From Sambucus nigra (lineage: Eukaryota > Streptophyta > Magnoliopsida > Dipsacales > Adoxaceae): a stretch of DNA of 64,000 bases. The position numbers were made by a program, and so were the translations under genes. Location of the stretch: contig OX422213.1 in NCBI GenBank assembly GCA_949130495.1, positions 535,541,467-535,605,466 of the forward strand. The letters are read 5' to 3'. Under the pieces are notes generated by a model, which did not search any database, was not told the origin of the DNA, and saw only the letters and a list, made by a program, of their open reading frames with translations. How positions within the stretch are numbered: the first letter of the stretch is position 1; each line of letters starts with the position of its first letter. Shown here one piece after another: positions 1 to 9,540 of the stretch.

Positions 1-1430
1 TTTCTCGACTCTCGAAGTGTATCATTTCAAGAAATATCAAATCAGTAGGAGTACCCTCTCTATCCTACTGGTCTATGTCGTCATTGCCTTGCACAATCCT
101 CAACTTATCACACATGCAATCATAACCCATTTTATACCCTCGTAATCCCCACGATTTAATTCCATACGAAATCGTACTACCCGGACCTTGCCCACAAACC
201 TACTGGTCCTTATCTAGTCCCATTATGATAGTTAAATTATGTCCAAGGGTACTTATACATTGGGGTTGGATTAACATTTAAAAAGGAAAAATATTAGAAT
301 TTCAGGAGGAGTCGATCGATCGATAGGAATGGTCGATCGATCGACATTCTTCAGTTAATCGATCGATCGAGCAGGTATTGACCCAGATTCTGCAATTCTT
401 TGCCTACATGTTCCTTCCATTTTAATCATCTAAACCTCCATTAAAATGTTCCAAACTCCCAACCAAAGATCACAAACATTATATAAACAGGTATGTGTGA
501 TTTCTAATGTAAAACATTCATTAATTCTCCAAGAAGTATTATTAAATGGGTTTAAATTCATAATTTGGTCTCTAACCCTAGTTTACCATTTTAATTTAAG
601 AATCCACATGATATTTCCAGAATACCTCTTCTAATCATCAATAAAATTTATGGTAAGTGTTCTACATGTGATGGGGACATCAACTTAACATAATTCTATC
701 CAATTATGTGAATTCTAGTCTTCCAAATACATTTCATCTTCATGAAAACTCATAATTATCATTCCTACTCTAACATGGATGAGTTATCAACTCAAGAAAA
801 ACAAGATAACTACTTGCCTCAAGAATGAAGGTCTGAATTTTTAGGATTTGATGGTGTGGCTGAGTTCCTCTTCCTCAGATCTACACTCCAGCGGTGTTTG
901 TGGTAAAAACGGTGCAACTAGGATGATTATATCCTTGGGAAAGCTCTTGAGTTCTCTCCTCTAATGGCTTATGTGATTTTTGTTTGTTCTAACCCTAGAA
1001 GATAACCTCTAACAACAGATATAGCCTTATGATTTTCGTCATCAATTAAGGCCTAAAATTGGAAATTAGAAAAAATGCCCTCCCGATTTGCCGGTTAGGA
1101 CACATTGGCGCACTTGAAATGACGATTCAGGCAACTTAAAATTAATTTACTTTTTATCCCATTAATTTAGTCCCGACGTGACTGACACACGTGCCCTGAA
1201 TTAATCTCTATAACTTTCATATTATTCACTCGCGACAATATTAATAAACTCAATCTCATATATTACTTTGCTCATGAAGTAATATTCAACATAATTCTTA
1301 TCAATAATTACTAACTCTCATCTCGCTAGTAAATATTCAATTTAAAATCCTGATTAATATTAAATTAATTTATCTCAATTTAATTTAATTAATTTCATAA
1401 TTAAAGGCCATTAAAATACGGGGTATTACA
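1..1430 (-). mobile_element. Putative 3' LTR of the gypsy element (partial)
   Basis: On the minus strand the sequence just downstream of the polypurine tract begins TGTAATACCCCG, ending at plus coordinate 1430. This is a typical TG start for plant gypsy LTRs. The next 1.4 kb is AT-rich and without a convincing coding region, as expected of an LTR. The 3' end of the LTR was not found, so it may continue beyond the window or be truncated. A minus-strand TATAAAA at about 131-137 could be the LTR promoter TATA box, but this is only a motif match. A 62-codon frame at 446-634 on the plus strand resembles nothing and is treated as chance. Confidence 0.6.
312..371. repeat. Three short (TCGA)n blocks in the LTR
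   Basis: Three runs of alternating TCGA/GATC lie at 312-324, 332-344 and 358-371, separated by short unique spacers. Each run is self-complementary, so the segment can form hairpins or cross-pair. No function is assigned. Confidence 0.75.
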
Positions 1431-1442
1431 TACTTCCCCCCT
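1431..1442 (-). other. Polypurine tract (PPT) of the gypsy element
   Basis: The minus strand reads AGGGGGGAAGTA immediately before the TGTAATACC start of the LTR. A purine run directly abutting the 3' LTR is the plus-strand priming site of LTR retrotransposons. Its position downstream of the end of pol (about 1498) fits. Confidence 0.65.
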
Positions 1443-1497
1443 AATAACGGAATTTCATCCCGAAATTCGAAAAATAAGGCATACTTGGTAAAAACAA

Positions 1498-2054
1498 TTA
1501 TGGATTCTCTTTGCACATATATGCCTCACGCTCCCAAGTGGACTCCTCAACATTATGATGTTCCGACTAGACCCGTACAAGTGGAACTACCTTCGACCAT
1601 AATTTCTTCTCACTATGGTCTAGGTTAGCCACTGGTATCTCTTCATAAGAATTGCCGGGCTGCAAGTCAATTTACTCTATGGTAATGTGTGTGTGGGCCA
1701 AATCATCCCTAAGATACCACCTCAACGATGAAATGTGGAACATATCATGAATACGATGCAGGTGCTCCGGCAACCCAAGTCTATATGCCACCGGTTCGAT
1801 CCTCTCGATAATGGGGAGTGGTCCTATGTACCTCGGAGCCAATTTCCCTTTCTTCCTAAACCTCATCACTCCTTTCATACGAGACACTCACAATAGTACC
1901 TGGTTCCCCACACTAAACTCCCCGAAGAACCGTTTTGCATCGGTGTAGCTTTTCTGCCTTTCTTGGCCTAGCCGAATACGATTTCTGATTAACTCAATCC
2001 TGGCTTACGTGTACTGAATCACCTATGGACCGAGTAACTTGTTATCCCCCACCT
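1498..2054 (-). pseudogene. Integrase C-terminal region and chromodomain (broken)
   Basis: The open stretch 1887-1672 reads MKGVMRFRKKGKLAPRYIGP and then PVAYRLGLPEHLHRIHDMFH. This is the conserved GPY/F-type module at the integrase C-terminus of gypsy elements (motif GPLPIIERIEPVAYRL). The frame continues past 1672 into a chromodomain-like segment with KVVPLVRV (about 1570-1593) and VEESTWE (about 1533-1553). A TAG stop at 1567-1569 sits where the family normally has tryptophan. A further stop at 1498-1500 ends the frame early. The stretch 1888-2054 continues the integrase domain without a long open frame. Chromodomains guide integration to marked heterochromatin; this copy is dead. Confidence 0.8.
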
Positions 2055-2860
2055 CTAGCCAATAAGTGGGAGAACGACAAGGTCTTCCATACAACGTCTC
2101 AAATGGGGCCATGCCAATGGTAAAATGGTAGGAGTTATTATAAGTGAACTCCACAAGTGGAAGGTACCGTTTCCAACTGCCTTGAAATCAAGGACACACA
2201 TGCGCAACATATCCTCCAGCATATAATTAGTACGCTCAGTCTGCCCATCTATCCACGGGTGATACGCAGTACTCAACCGCAGCATGGTGCCCATAGCCTT
2301 CTAAAACCTCTCCCAGATGCATGACACAAAAATTTTGTCTCTGCCGGACACAATATCAAGGGGCACCCCATGAAACCTCACTATCTCAGCAATAAATAAC
2401 TGGGTATACTGTCCCAGAGTGTAATCTATTCGCGCCAAAAATAATGGGCTACCTTGGTCAACCGATCCACTACTACCCAAATAGAATCGTGACTCCTCTG
2501 TGATGTAGGTAACCTAGTGTTGAAATCCATGGAAATGCTCTTCCATTTCCACAAAGGGATTTCTAGCGGTTGAAGTAAACCTGATGGCTTCTGATAATAC
2601 ACCTTCACTAACTGACATGTGGCACATATGGACACGAACTCCGTAATGTCCTTCTTCATCCCACTCCACCAATACTGTCGCCTCATATCCTAGTACATCT
2701 TATCTCCTCTGGGATGTACTGCAAATAGATATCCATGCGACTCTATCATCACTGCATGACGTAAGTTCTCCCCCTCCGGGACCATTAATCTCCCATTAAA
2801 TCGCAAACCCCCCATCTGATCGGACTGAGTACGACTCTGTGCCCTTAGCTAGAAGCCCTA
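2055..2860 (-). pseudogene. Integrase zinc-binding and DDE core (broken)
   Basis: The zinc-binding motif is visible: histidines in ESHGYLFAVHPRG (about 2704-2745), then cysteines C-x2-C at 2624-2626 and 2615-2617 in SICATCQ. The catalytic triad can be placed at D (2525-2527, in SMDF), D (2337-2339, in SGRD) and E (2235-2237, in DGQTERT). All three acidic residues survive. Stops interrupt it: TAG at 2690-2692, where the family normally has glutamine (MYQD), and TAG at 2301-2303, where it normally has tryptophan (FWKA). A one-base frameshift lies near 2180, just after CVLDFK. It was an integrase inserting element cDNA into the host chromosome; it cannot be expressed as one protein. Confidence 0.85.
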
Positions 2861-3400
2861 CAATCTGATCCTGGCAAAACGAATTAGAGATTTGGCCTGG
2901 ATCACCCTCGTAATAATCTCTGGTGTGACTGTCATGATGGACATAAAGGATCGGGCCACTGCATCCTGATGTCCCAACTCTTTCCATTTATCCTTCCACG
3001 TTTCGTCCACCTCACCTATTGGCCTACGTATCAGAACATCATCAACTACGTTAGCCTTCCCCGGGTGGTACTGTATCTCAAACTGATAATCTTTCACAAA
3101 CTTTGTCCACCCGCGCTGACGCATATTCAACTCCCATTGAGTGAACAAGTATTGTTGTGACTTGTGGTCTGTGAATAGGCGAAACTTATCCCCCAACTAG
3201 TAGTGTCTCCAAATCCACAAGGCAAATACGACTGATGCTAGCTCCAAGTCATGGGTGGGTTAATTCTTCTCGTGAGGCTTGAACTTGCATGAGGCATAAG
3301 CTATAGCCTCCTCCTCCTGCTGAAGTACTCTACCAAGTCCCTGTAGGGAAACATCGGTATACACTAGGTACTCCACTCCTAGCGTGGGTAGAGAAAGAAT
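2861..3400 (-). pseudogene. RNase H domain and RNase H-integrase connector (broken)
   Basis: The RNase H start motif YTDVSLQGLG is clear, with its first catalytic aspartate at 3353-3355, followed by IAYAS and KPHEKN. The frame continues through PTHDLELASVVFALWIWRHY and then FTDHKSQQYLFTQ, and ends with the connector motif YHPGKANVVDD (about 3045-3077). These are standard Ty3/gypsy RNase H landmarks. Two stops break it: TAA at 3260-3262 where tyrosine is usual, and a TAG just before LGDKF at about 3197. A frameshift lies near 2880-2900, where the matching frame jumps before the integrase zinc region. The domain would degrade the RNA strand of the RNA-DNA hybrid. Confidence 0.85.
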
Positions 3401-4300
3401 TGGTGCCAAAGTCAACTTATCCTTTATCTCATCGTAACACAACTGACAAGCGTCATCCCATACGTATAGTACCTCCTTGCGAGTCAGATTAGTCAATTGA
3501 CCCGCTATTTTTGAGAATCCTCGAATGAACCTTCTGTAGTACCCTGCCAATCCCAAGAAACTATGGATCTCTAACAGTGTCATGGGCTTCCCCCACTCCC
3601 TCACTATGGACACCTTTCCTAGATCCACGGATATCCCCCTGGCGGAAATAATGTTCCCCAAGAACTGGACCTCGTGGAGCCAAAACTCGCACTTCTCATA
3701 CTTAGCAGATAGCTGATGCTCTTGCAAAGTTTGAAGAACCCGTTTCAAATGCTTGGAATGCTCCTCCTCGATCTAGGAATATATCATAATGTCATCTATT
3801 AAGACAATGACAAACTTATCCAAGAACTCTCTCAACACCATGATCTTTAATTCCTTGAACACGGTGAGAGCATTGGTTAGCCCAAATGGCATAACCCAAA
3901 ACTTGTAAGATCCATGTAGTGTCAAGAAAGTAGTCTTTGACACATCCTGTTTGATAATTCGTAACTAATGATATCCCGATCTCAAGTCTATCTTTGAGAA
4001 GAAGGCAGCTCCTCTCAGCTGGTCAAACAAGTCATCGATTCGGGGTAACGAATACTTATTTCGTATTGTGACTTTGTTCAAATCTCGGTAGTCTACACAT
4101 AATCTCAATGACCCATCTCTTTTCTTCACGAATAATACGGGAGCACCCCAAGGAGAGGTAATCCTACGGATGAAACCCTATCCTAACAGTTTCTCAATTT
4201 GATCCCCCAACTCTCTCATCTCAGCTAGATCCATGCAGTATGGTATACGGGCTATCGACCGAGTGCTCAACATCAAATATATAGAAAAATAAATCTCTCG
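3401..4300 (-). pseudogene. Reverse transcriptase (broken by in-frame stops)
   Basis: One reading frame carries the RT landmarks in order. These are [13 protein letters not shown] followed by [19 protein letters not shown] (about 4078-4160), [21 protein letters not shown] with the first catalytic aspartate (about 3985-3995), FWVMPFGLTNA, the FVIVLIDDIMIY active-site box with the catalytic pair at 3791-3796, and the thumb motif AKYEKCEFWLHEVQFLGNII. The IDD form is normal for plant gypsy RT. Stops fall at 4178-4180, 3965-3967 (after GYH, where glutamine is normal) and 3773-3775. Catalytic residues are retained although the frame is not translatable. Confidence 0.88.
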
Positions 4301-5033
4301 GCTAGGAGGTAACCCGGTATCTCCTAGAGCACATCTGAAAACTCACGAACTACAGGAATCGATTCAATGAGAATCACTATCTCCTCAGAGGTCTCATCAT
4401 CTATATAATATAAATGGGTGGATGATCCTCCCTCAGGACGAGGCATCGCCACCAAAAACATATCCTGGCCTTAAATAGAAAAAATAATACTCATACTGAA
4501 ACAATCTATCATGGATCTATAAGCAGTAAGCCAATCCATCCGAATAATGGCGTCATGCTCATGCATATCTAAGACTAGCATGTCTACGGGCAAAATCAGT
4601 CTCCCAATCTCTACACCTACTCCCCAGCATATAAAGAAAATCAACGACTAATTACCCAATGGTAAGTCTACACATGTCACTGTACACTCTAACGAGTCTA
4701 ACAACCTCGTGGCCCATTCAAAACTAGTTGCTATGAAGTAGTGTGATGCCCAGTGTCAAGTAAAATATTCCCCATAGTTCCATTGATAGGAAACTTACCC
4801 TCGACTACGGGTGGCGCCTGTAGTGCTGCTTCCTGGTAGACATTATAAACATGTCCATACTGCAATTTTCCTTGCTGAACTGGGACTGTTAGGATGGCTG
4901 GTAAGGTTGGGATTTGAGGTGGTGCTTGGAGGGAGACTTGGAAGATCGGTCTCAGCGGCTCCTGACGGGCACCCGCTGCTACGGGCACTTTCCCCCTCAG
5001 GGAAATCCTAACATCTGAGGTCATTCTTGCCAC
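4301..5033 (-). pseudogene. Gag-protease linker, aspartic protease and RT linker (broken)
   Basis: An open stretch 5033-4731 contains a linker with QYGHVYNVYQEAALQAPPVV and then FPINGTMGNILLDTG, where DTG (4749-4757) is the retroviral-type aspartic protease active site. The open frame ends just after DTG at 4731, and protease homology continues in another frame, so a frameshift lies at about 4740. The later protease motif IIRMDWLTAYRSMIDC is readable near 4502-4550, and the conserved pre-RT linker IPVVREFSDVL near 4330-4360. The protease would process the Gag-Pol polyprotein. No alternative identity fits this order. Confidence 0.75.
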
Positions 5034-5212
5034 AAAAAAGCATCTTACCCTAAAATTTCCTCCACTCTGTCCTTGCTGTCCTGTGCCCTAATGGTCGTTA
5101 CCACCCCTTCACTAGCCCTGCTGATATCGTTATCGGCCCTGATAGCCCTACTCGTAATGATACTGGCCCAATTGTCTGAGCTGTCCCTACTGGCCCTGTT
5201 TATAGCCCCCAT
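5008..5212 (-). pseudogene. Possible gag zinc-knuckle remnant
   Basis: On the minus strand, 5043-5008 reads MLFCGKNDLRC followed by a TAG stop. This resembles the end of a CCHC zinc knuckle (C-x2-C-GK-x-GH-x4-C) with the first cysteine and the histidine lost. It lies one frame away from the protease linker, implying a frameshift. Upstream, 5050-5212 has no clear motif and is cut at 5213 by the CACTA-type end. Weak assignment, supported mainly by position. Confidence 0.35.
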
Positions 5213-5802
5213 CACTACAACAAAACTGGCGATTGGTCACGGCCAAAATCCCTGACCAAAACTATGGGTCACAGACTTACGCCGTGACCATTTCGGGCGT
5301 GACCATTTTTGTGGGTCGCGGCCCATGTCCGGGACCAAAAAATGGTCACGGCCGAGAGGTATCATGGAAGATGGTCGCGGACTTGGGCTGTGACCCATAC
5401 CGTGACGGGTCACGGACCTCATCCATGATAAATTGGTTGTGGCCAAAGTCCGCGACCCACGTCCATGAAAAAAAAATAAATAAAAAATTGGTCGCGGCCC
5501 TCGTCCGTGACCCACAACCGTGACAAATTAGTGGCGGCCAAAGTCCGCGACCCACGACCGTGATAAAAAAATAAAATAAAAATTGATCGCGGCTCTCATT
5601 CGTGACCCACAACCGTGACAAATTGGTCGCGGCCAAAGTCCGCGACCCACGACCATGACAAAAAAATAAAATAAAAACTAGTTGCGGCACTCATTCGTGA
5701 CCCATAACCGTGACAAAAAAAAATGGCCGCGGACTTTGGCCGCGACCATTTTTATGCGTGACGAAAAAAATAAAAATGGTCATGGACAAAGTCCATGACC
5801 AT
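5213..5802 (+). mobile_element. CACTA (En/Spm-type) transposon end with subterminal repeats, one end only
   Basis: The segment begins CACTACAACAAAA, close to the CACTACAAGAAAA terminus of plant CACTA elements. It is followed by a dense set of short direct and inverted motifs of the form GGTCACGGCC, GGTCGCGGCC, GTCCGCGACC and CCGTGAC between 5234 and 5802. An approximately 95-bp composite (GCGGCC..., CCGTGACC..., CGCGACCCACGACCGTGA, then A/T-rich AAAAATAAAATAAAAA) recurs about three times between 5455 and 5710. CACTA elements carry such subterminal repeats as transposase binding sites. No matching inverted terminus (TGTTGTAGTG) was found before the satellite, so the copy is truncated or an end fragment. 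It abuts the broken gag. Short frames on either strand here are products of the repeats. Confidence 0.7.
5776..5802. repeat. Perfect short palindrome in the CACTA subterminal region
   Basis: ATGGTCATGGAC, then AAA, then GTCCATGACCAT: 12-bp arms around a 3-bp centre. It is the innermost and most perfect of a family of inverted motifs; a related one, less perfect, lies at about 5723-5754. Confidence 0.9.
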
Positions 5803-6392
5803 ATTTAACTATAATTTAAAAAAAAAATATATATTTGTTTGGTCCAATCCTAAAATTGGTGGTCTTGTGAGTGCACCGTCGGTTGCTACGTGTAACGTTG
5901 GACGCGTACGAGGTGTTACAAATATTTATTATTGGCAAAACAACAAAAAAAATCACAAATTGCGAATCGAGAACGTGTTAATAAACAAATATATATACAA
6001 ACTGCTTACACGTCATAATAATTCAAAGACCAAAAAAAAATTGGGTAGAGTTTCCTCTATTTTCTTGACATTCCAAAACCTGTAAATGTAAAACCTGCTT
6101 ATTATAAAGCCTGCACGGCCATAAAATTCAACAATCAAATTATAAAAGCCCGCACGGACATAAAACTAAACAATAAAAGTCCGCACGACTGTAACCCAAA
6201 AAACAAAATCCTGAATGTCCACAACATATAAACAATCTTCATGATGTAGACCATTGCATCCATCGTTTGTTCCGCGTGCAAAAATCCTACAAATAATATG
6301 ATACATAAAAAAAATATCAGATACGAAGTAGTTTTACAAAAAAATTAATCAAGATAAAAAACTGCTTATATGAGTTAAAATTATCAGTAACC
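5803..6392. other. AT-rich unassigned spacer between the transposon end and the satellite
   Basis: No coding region or RNA gene is recognised. A 96-codon plus-strand frame (5795-6085) is lysine- and asparagine-rich in the way AT-rich sequence gives by chance. Three imperfect copies of a motif AAAGCCCGCACGGACATAAA lie at about 6106-6128, 6144-6166 and 6174-6190. The last 30 bases lead directly into the first satellite monomer. Confidence 0.6.
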
Positions 6393-9300
6393 AAGTAGAA
6401 ATATGCAAATTACCATCGTATTCTCAAAACGGGAGTCTCGCGGCTGCGGGGTCAATTCCTATGAGTTACATTGGTCCCGTGGGAGGTGTTGGTGCCACCT
6501 ACGGGGATGTTCGGGGGCTGTTTCGAGTTCTCACCCTCTAACGCCATGTTTTTAAGCCTAAGTCTAGAAATATGCAAATTTACGTCGTAGTCTCAAACCG
6601 GGAGTCCCGCGGCTGTGGGGACAGTCCCTACGAGTTACATTGGTGCCGTGCGAGGTGTTGGTGCCACCCACGTGGCCGTTCGGGGGTTGTTTCGAGTTTT
6701 CACCCTCTAACGCCATGTTTTGCTTAAGTATAGAAATATGCAAATTATCTTCGTATTCTCAAACAAGGAGTCCCGCGGCTGCGGGGTTAGTTCCTACGAG
6801 TTACATTGGTGCCGTGGGAGGTATTGGTGCACCCACGGGGCCGTTTGGAGGATGTTTTGAGTTTTCACCCTCTAACGCCATGTTATGCCTATGTCTAGAA
6901 ATTTGCAAATTACCTTCGTATTCTCAAATCGGGAGTCCCGCGACTGCGAGGTCAGTTCCTACGAGTTACATTGATCCCGTGGGAGGTGTTGGTGCCACCC
7001 ACGGGGATGTTTGGGGGCTGTTCCGATTTCTCATCCTCTAACGCCATGTTTTTAATCCTAAGTCTAGAAATATGAAAATTATCGTCGTATTCTCCAACCG
7101 GGAGTCCCGCGACTGCGGGGTCAGTTCCTACGAGTTACATTGGTCCCGTGGGAGGTGTTGGTGCCACCCACGGGTACGTTCATGGTCTGTTTCGAGTTTT
7201 CACCCTCTAACTCCACATTTTTAAGCCAAAGTTTAGAAATATGAAAATTACCGTCGTATTCTCTAACAGAGAGTTCCGCAACTGCGGGGTCAGTTCCTAC
7301 GAGTTACATTGGTTCCGTGGGAGGTGTTGGTGACACCCACGGGGCTGTTTCGAGTTTTCACCCTCTAACGCCATATGTTTCTTAAGTCTAGAAATATACA
7401 AATTACCTTCATATTATCAAACCGGGAGTCCTACGGCTGGGGGGTCAGTTCCTACGAGTTACATTTGTCCTGTGGGAGGTGTTGGTGCCACCCACGGGGA
7501 CGTTCGGGGGCTGTTTCGAGTTCTGACCCTCTCACGCCATGTTTTTAAGCCTAAGTCTAAAAATATGCATATTATCGTCATATTCTCAAATCGTGAGTCC
7601 CGCAGCTGCGAGGTCATTTCCTACGAGTTACATTGGTCCCGTGGGAGGTGTTGGTGACACCCATGGGGCCGTTCGGGGCTGTTTCGAGTTCTCATCCTCT
7701 AACGCCATATTTTTAAGCCTAAGTCTAGAAATATGGAAATTATTGTCGTACTCTCAAACCGAGATTCTCGTGACTGCGAGGTAAGTTCCTACGAGGTATA
7801 TTGGTCCCGAGGGAGGTGTTGGTTGCACCCACGGGGACGTTCGGGGGCTGTTTCGAGTTCTCACCCTCTAACGCCATGTTTTGAAGCTTAAGTCTTGAAA
7901 TATGCAAATTATCATCGTATTCTCAAACCGAGAGTCCCGCGGCTGTGGGGACAGTCCCTACGAGTTACGTTGGTCCCGTGGGAGGTGTTGGTGCCACCTA
8001 CGAGGCCGTTCAGGGGCTGTTTCGAGTTTTCACCATCTAACGCCATGTTTTGCCTAAGTCTAGAAATATGAAAATTAACTTCGTATTCTCAAACTGGGAG
8101 TCCCGCGACTACGGGGTCAGTTGCTACGAGTTACATTGGTGCCGTGGGAGGTGTTAGTGCACCCACGGGGCCGTTTGGGGGCAGTTTCGAGTTTTCACCC
8201 TCTAACGCCTTATTTTGCCTAAGTCTAGAAATTTGCAAATTACCTTTGTATTCTGAAACCGGGAGTCCCGCGGCTACAAGGTCAGTTCCTACGAGTTATA
8301 TTGATTCCGTGGGAGGTGTTGGTGCCACCCACGGGGACGTTTGGGGGCTGTTCCGAGTTCTCATCCTCTAACGCCATGTTTTTAAGCCTAAGTCTAGAAA
8401 TATGAAAATTATCATCGTATTCTCCAACCCGGAGTCCCGCGACTGCGAGGTCAGTTCCTACGAGTTACATTGGTGCCGTGGGAGGTGTTGGTGCCACCCA
8501 TGGGGACATTCAGGGGCTGTTTCGAGTTTTCACCCTCTAACTCCACATTTTTAAGCCTAAGTCTAGAAATATGAAAATTACCGTCATATTCTCTAACAGA
8601 GAGTCCCGCAACTGCGGGGTCAGTTCCTACGAGTTACATTGGTTCCGTGGGAGGTGTTGGTGCCACCCACGGGGCGGGGCTGTTTCGAGTTTTCACCCTC
8701 TAACGCCATTTTTTTCTTAAGTCTAGAAATATACAAATTACATTCGTATTGTCAAACCGGGAGTCCCGCGACTGCGGGTAAGTTCCTACGAGTTACATTG
8801 GTCCCGTGGGAGGGGTTGGTGCCACCGACGGGGACGTTAGGGGGCTGTTTCGAGTTCTCACCCTCTCACGCCATGTTTTTAAGCCTAAGTCTAAAAATAT
8901 GCATATTATCGTCATATTCTCAAACCGTGAGTTCCGCGGCTGCGGGGTCAGTTCTTACGAGTTACATTGGTCCCGTGGGAGGTGTTGGTGACACCCACGG
9001 GGCCGTTCGGGCCTGTTTCGAGTTCTCATCCACTAACGCCATATTTTTAAGCCTAAGTCTTGAAATATGGAAATTATCATCGTATTCTCAAACCGGGATT
9101 CCCGCGACTGCGGGGTCAGTTCCTACGAGTAATATTGGTCCCGAGGGAGGTGTTGGTGCCACTCACGGGGCCGTTCGAGGGCTCTTTCGAGTTTTCACCA
9201 TCTAACGCCATATTTTTAAGCCTAAGTCTATAAATATTAAAATTACCGTCGTATTATCAAACAGAGAGTTCCGTGGCTGCGGGGTCTGTTCCTACGAGTT

Positions 9301-9540
9301 GCATTAGTCCCGTGGGAGGTGTTGGTGCCACCCACGGGGTCGTTCGGGGGCTGTTTCGAGTTTTCACCCTCTAACGCCATGTTTTTAAGCCTAAGTGAAG
9401 AAATATGCAAATTATCATCTTATTCTCAAACCGGGAGTCCCGCGGCTGTGGGGTCAGTTCCTACGAGTTACATTAGTCCCGTGGGAGGTGTTGGTGCCAC
9501 CCACGGGGCCGTTCGAGGGTTGTTTCGAGTTTTCATCCTC
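6393..9540 (+). repeat. Array edge block with ~1333-bp (8-monomer) period
   Basis: The first 3 kb of satellite already shows higher-order structure. Distinctive monomers near 6810 recur near 8144, and those near 7472 recur near 8806, both about 1333 bp apart. Several monomers are shortened in the CCGTTCGGGGG segment (about 7340 and 8672). The variant TTTTGCTTAAGT, missing part of the AT block, is frequent here. Confidence 0.7.

Larger units (their letters stand above)
1..5212 (-). mobile_element. Degenerate Ty3/gypsy LTR retrotransposon (chromovirus type), 5'-truncated
   Basis: The minus strand reads, in order, a gag zinc-knuckle remnant, protease, reverse transcriptase, RNase H, integrase and an integrase C-terminal chromodomain, then a polypurine tract and the start of a 3' LTR. 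That order, with integrase after RNase H, defines Ty3/gypsy. The chromodomain remnant (VEESTWE, about 1533-1553) places it among the chromoviruses; the motif layout resembles plant Tekay/Del elements, which is inference. Several in-frame stops and at least three frameshifts make it non-functional. Gag, the primer binding site and the 5' LTR are absent: homology ends where a CACTA-type terminus begins at 5213. Confidence 0.9.

Noticed and set aside
446..634. 62-codon plus-strand frame in the LTR
   Set aside because: AT-rich, no family resemblance, antisense to the retroelement; chance frame.
2969..3160. 63-codon plus-strand frame
   Set aside because: Antisense shadow of the RNase H connector, which has clear homology on the minus strand.
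1..5212. CRM-type centromeric retrotransposon
   Set aside because: The integrase C-terminus carries a VEESTWE-type chromodomain and the usual GPY/F module, which fits Tekay/Del-like chromoviruses better than the CR-motif CRM clade. Its neighbourhood to the satellite alone is not evidence for centromere targeting.
5237..5690. Minus-strand frames rich in HGRGSR and GRDP motifs
   Set aside because: They are made by the subterminal repeats of the CACTA-type end and have no independent support.
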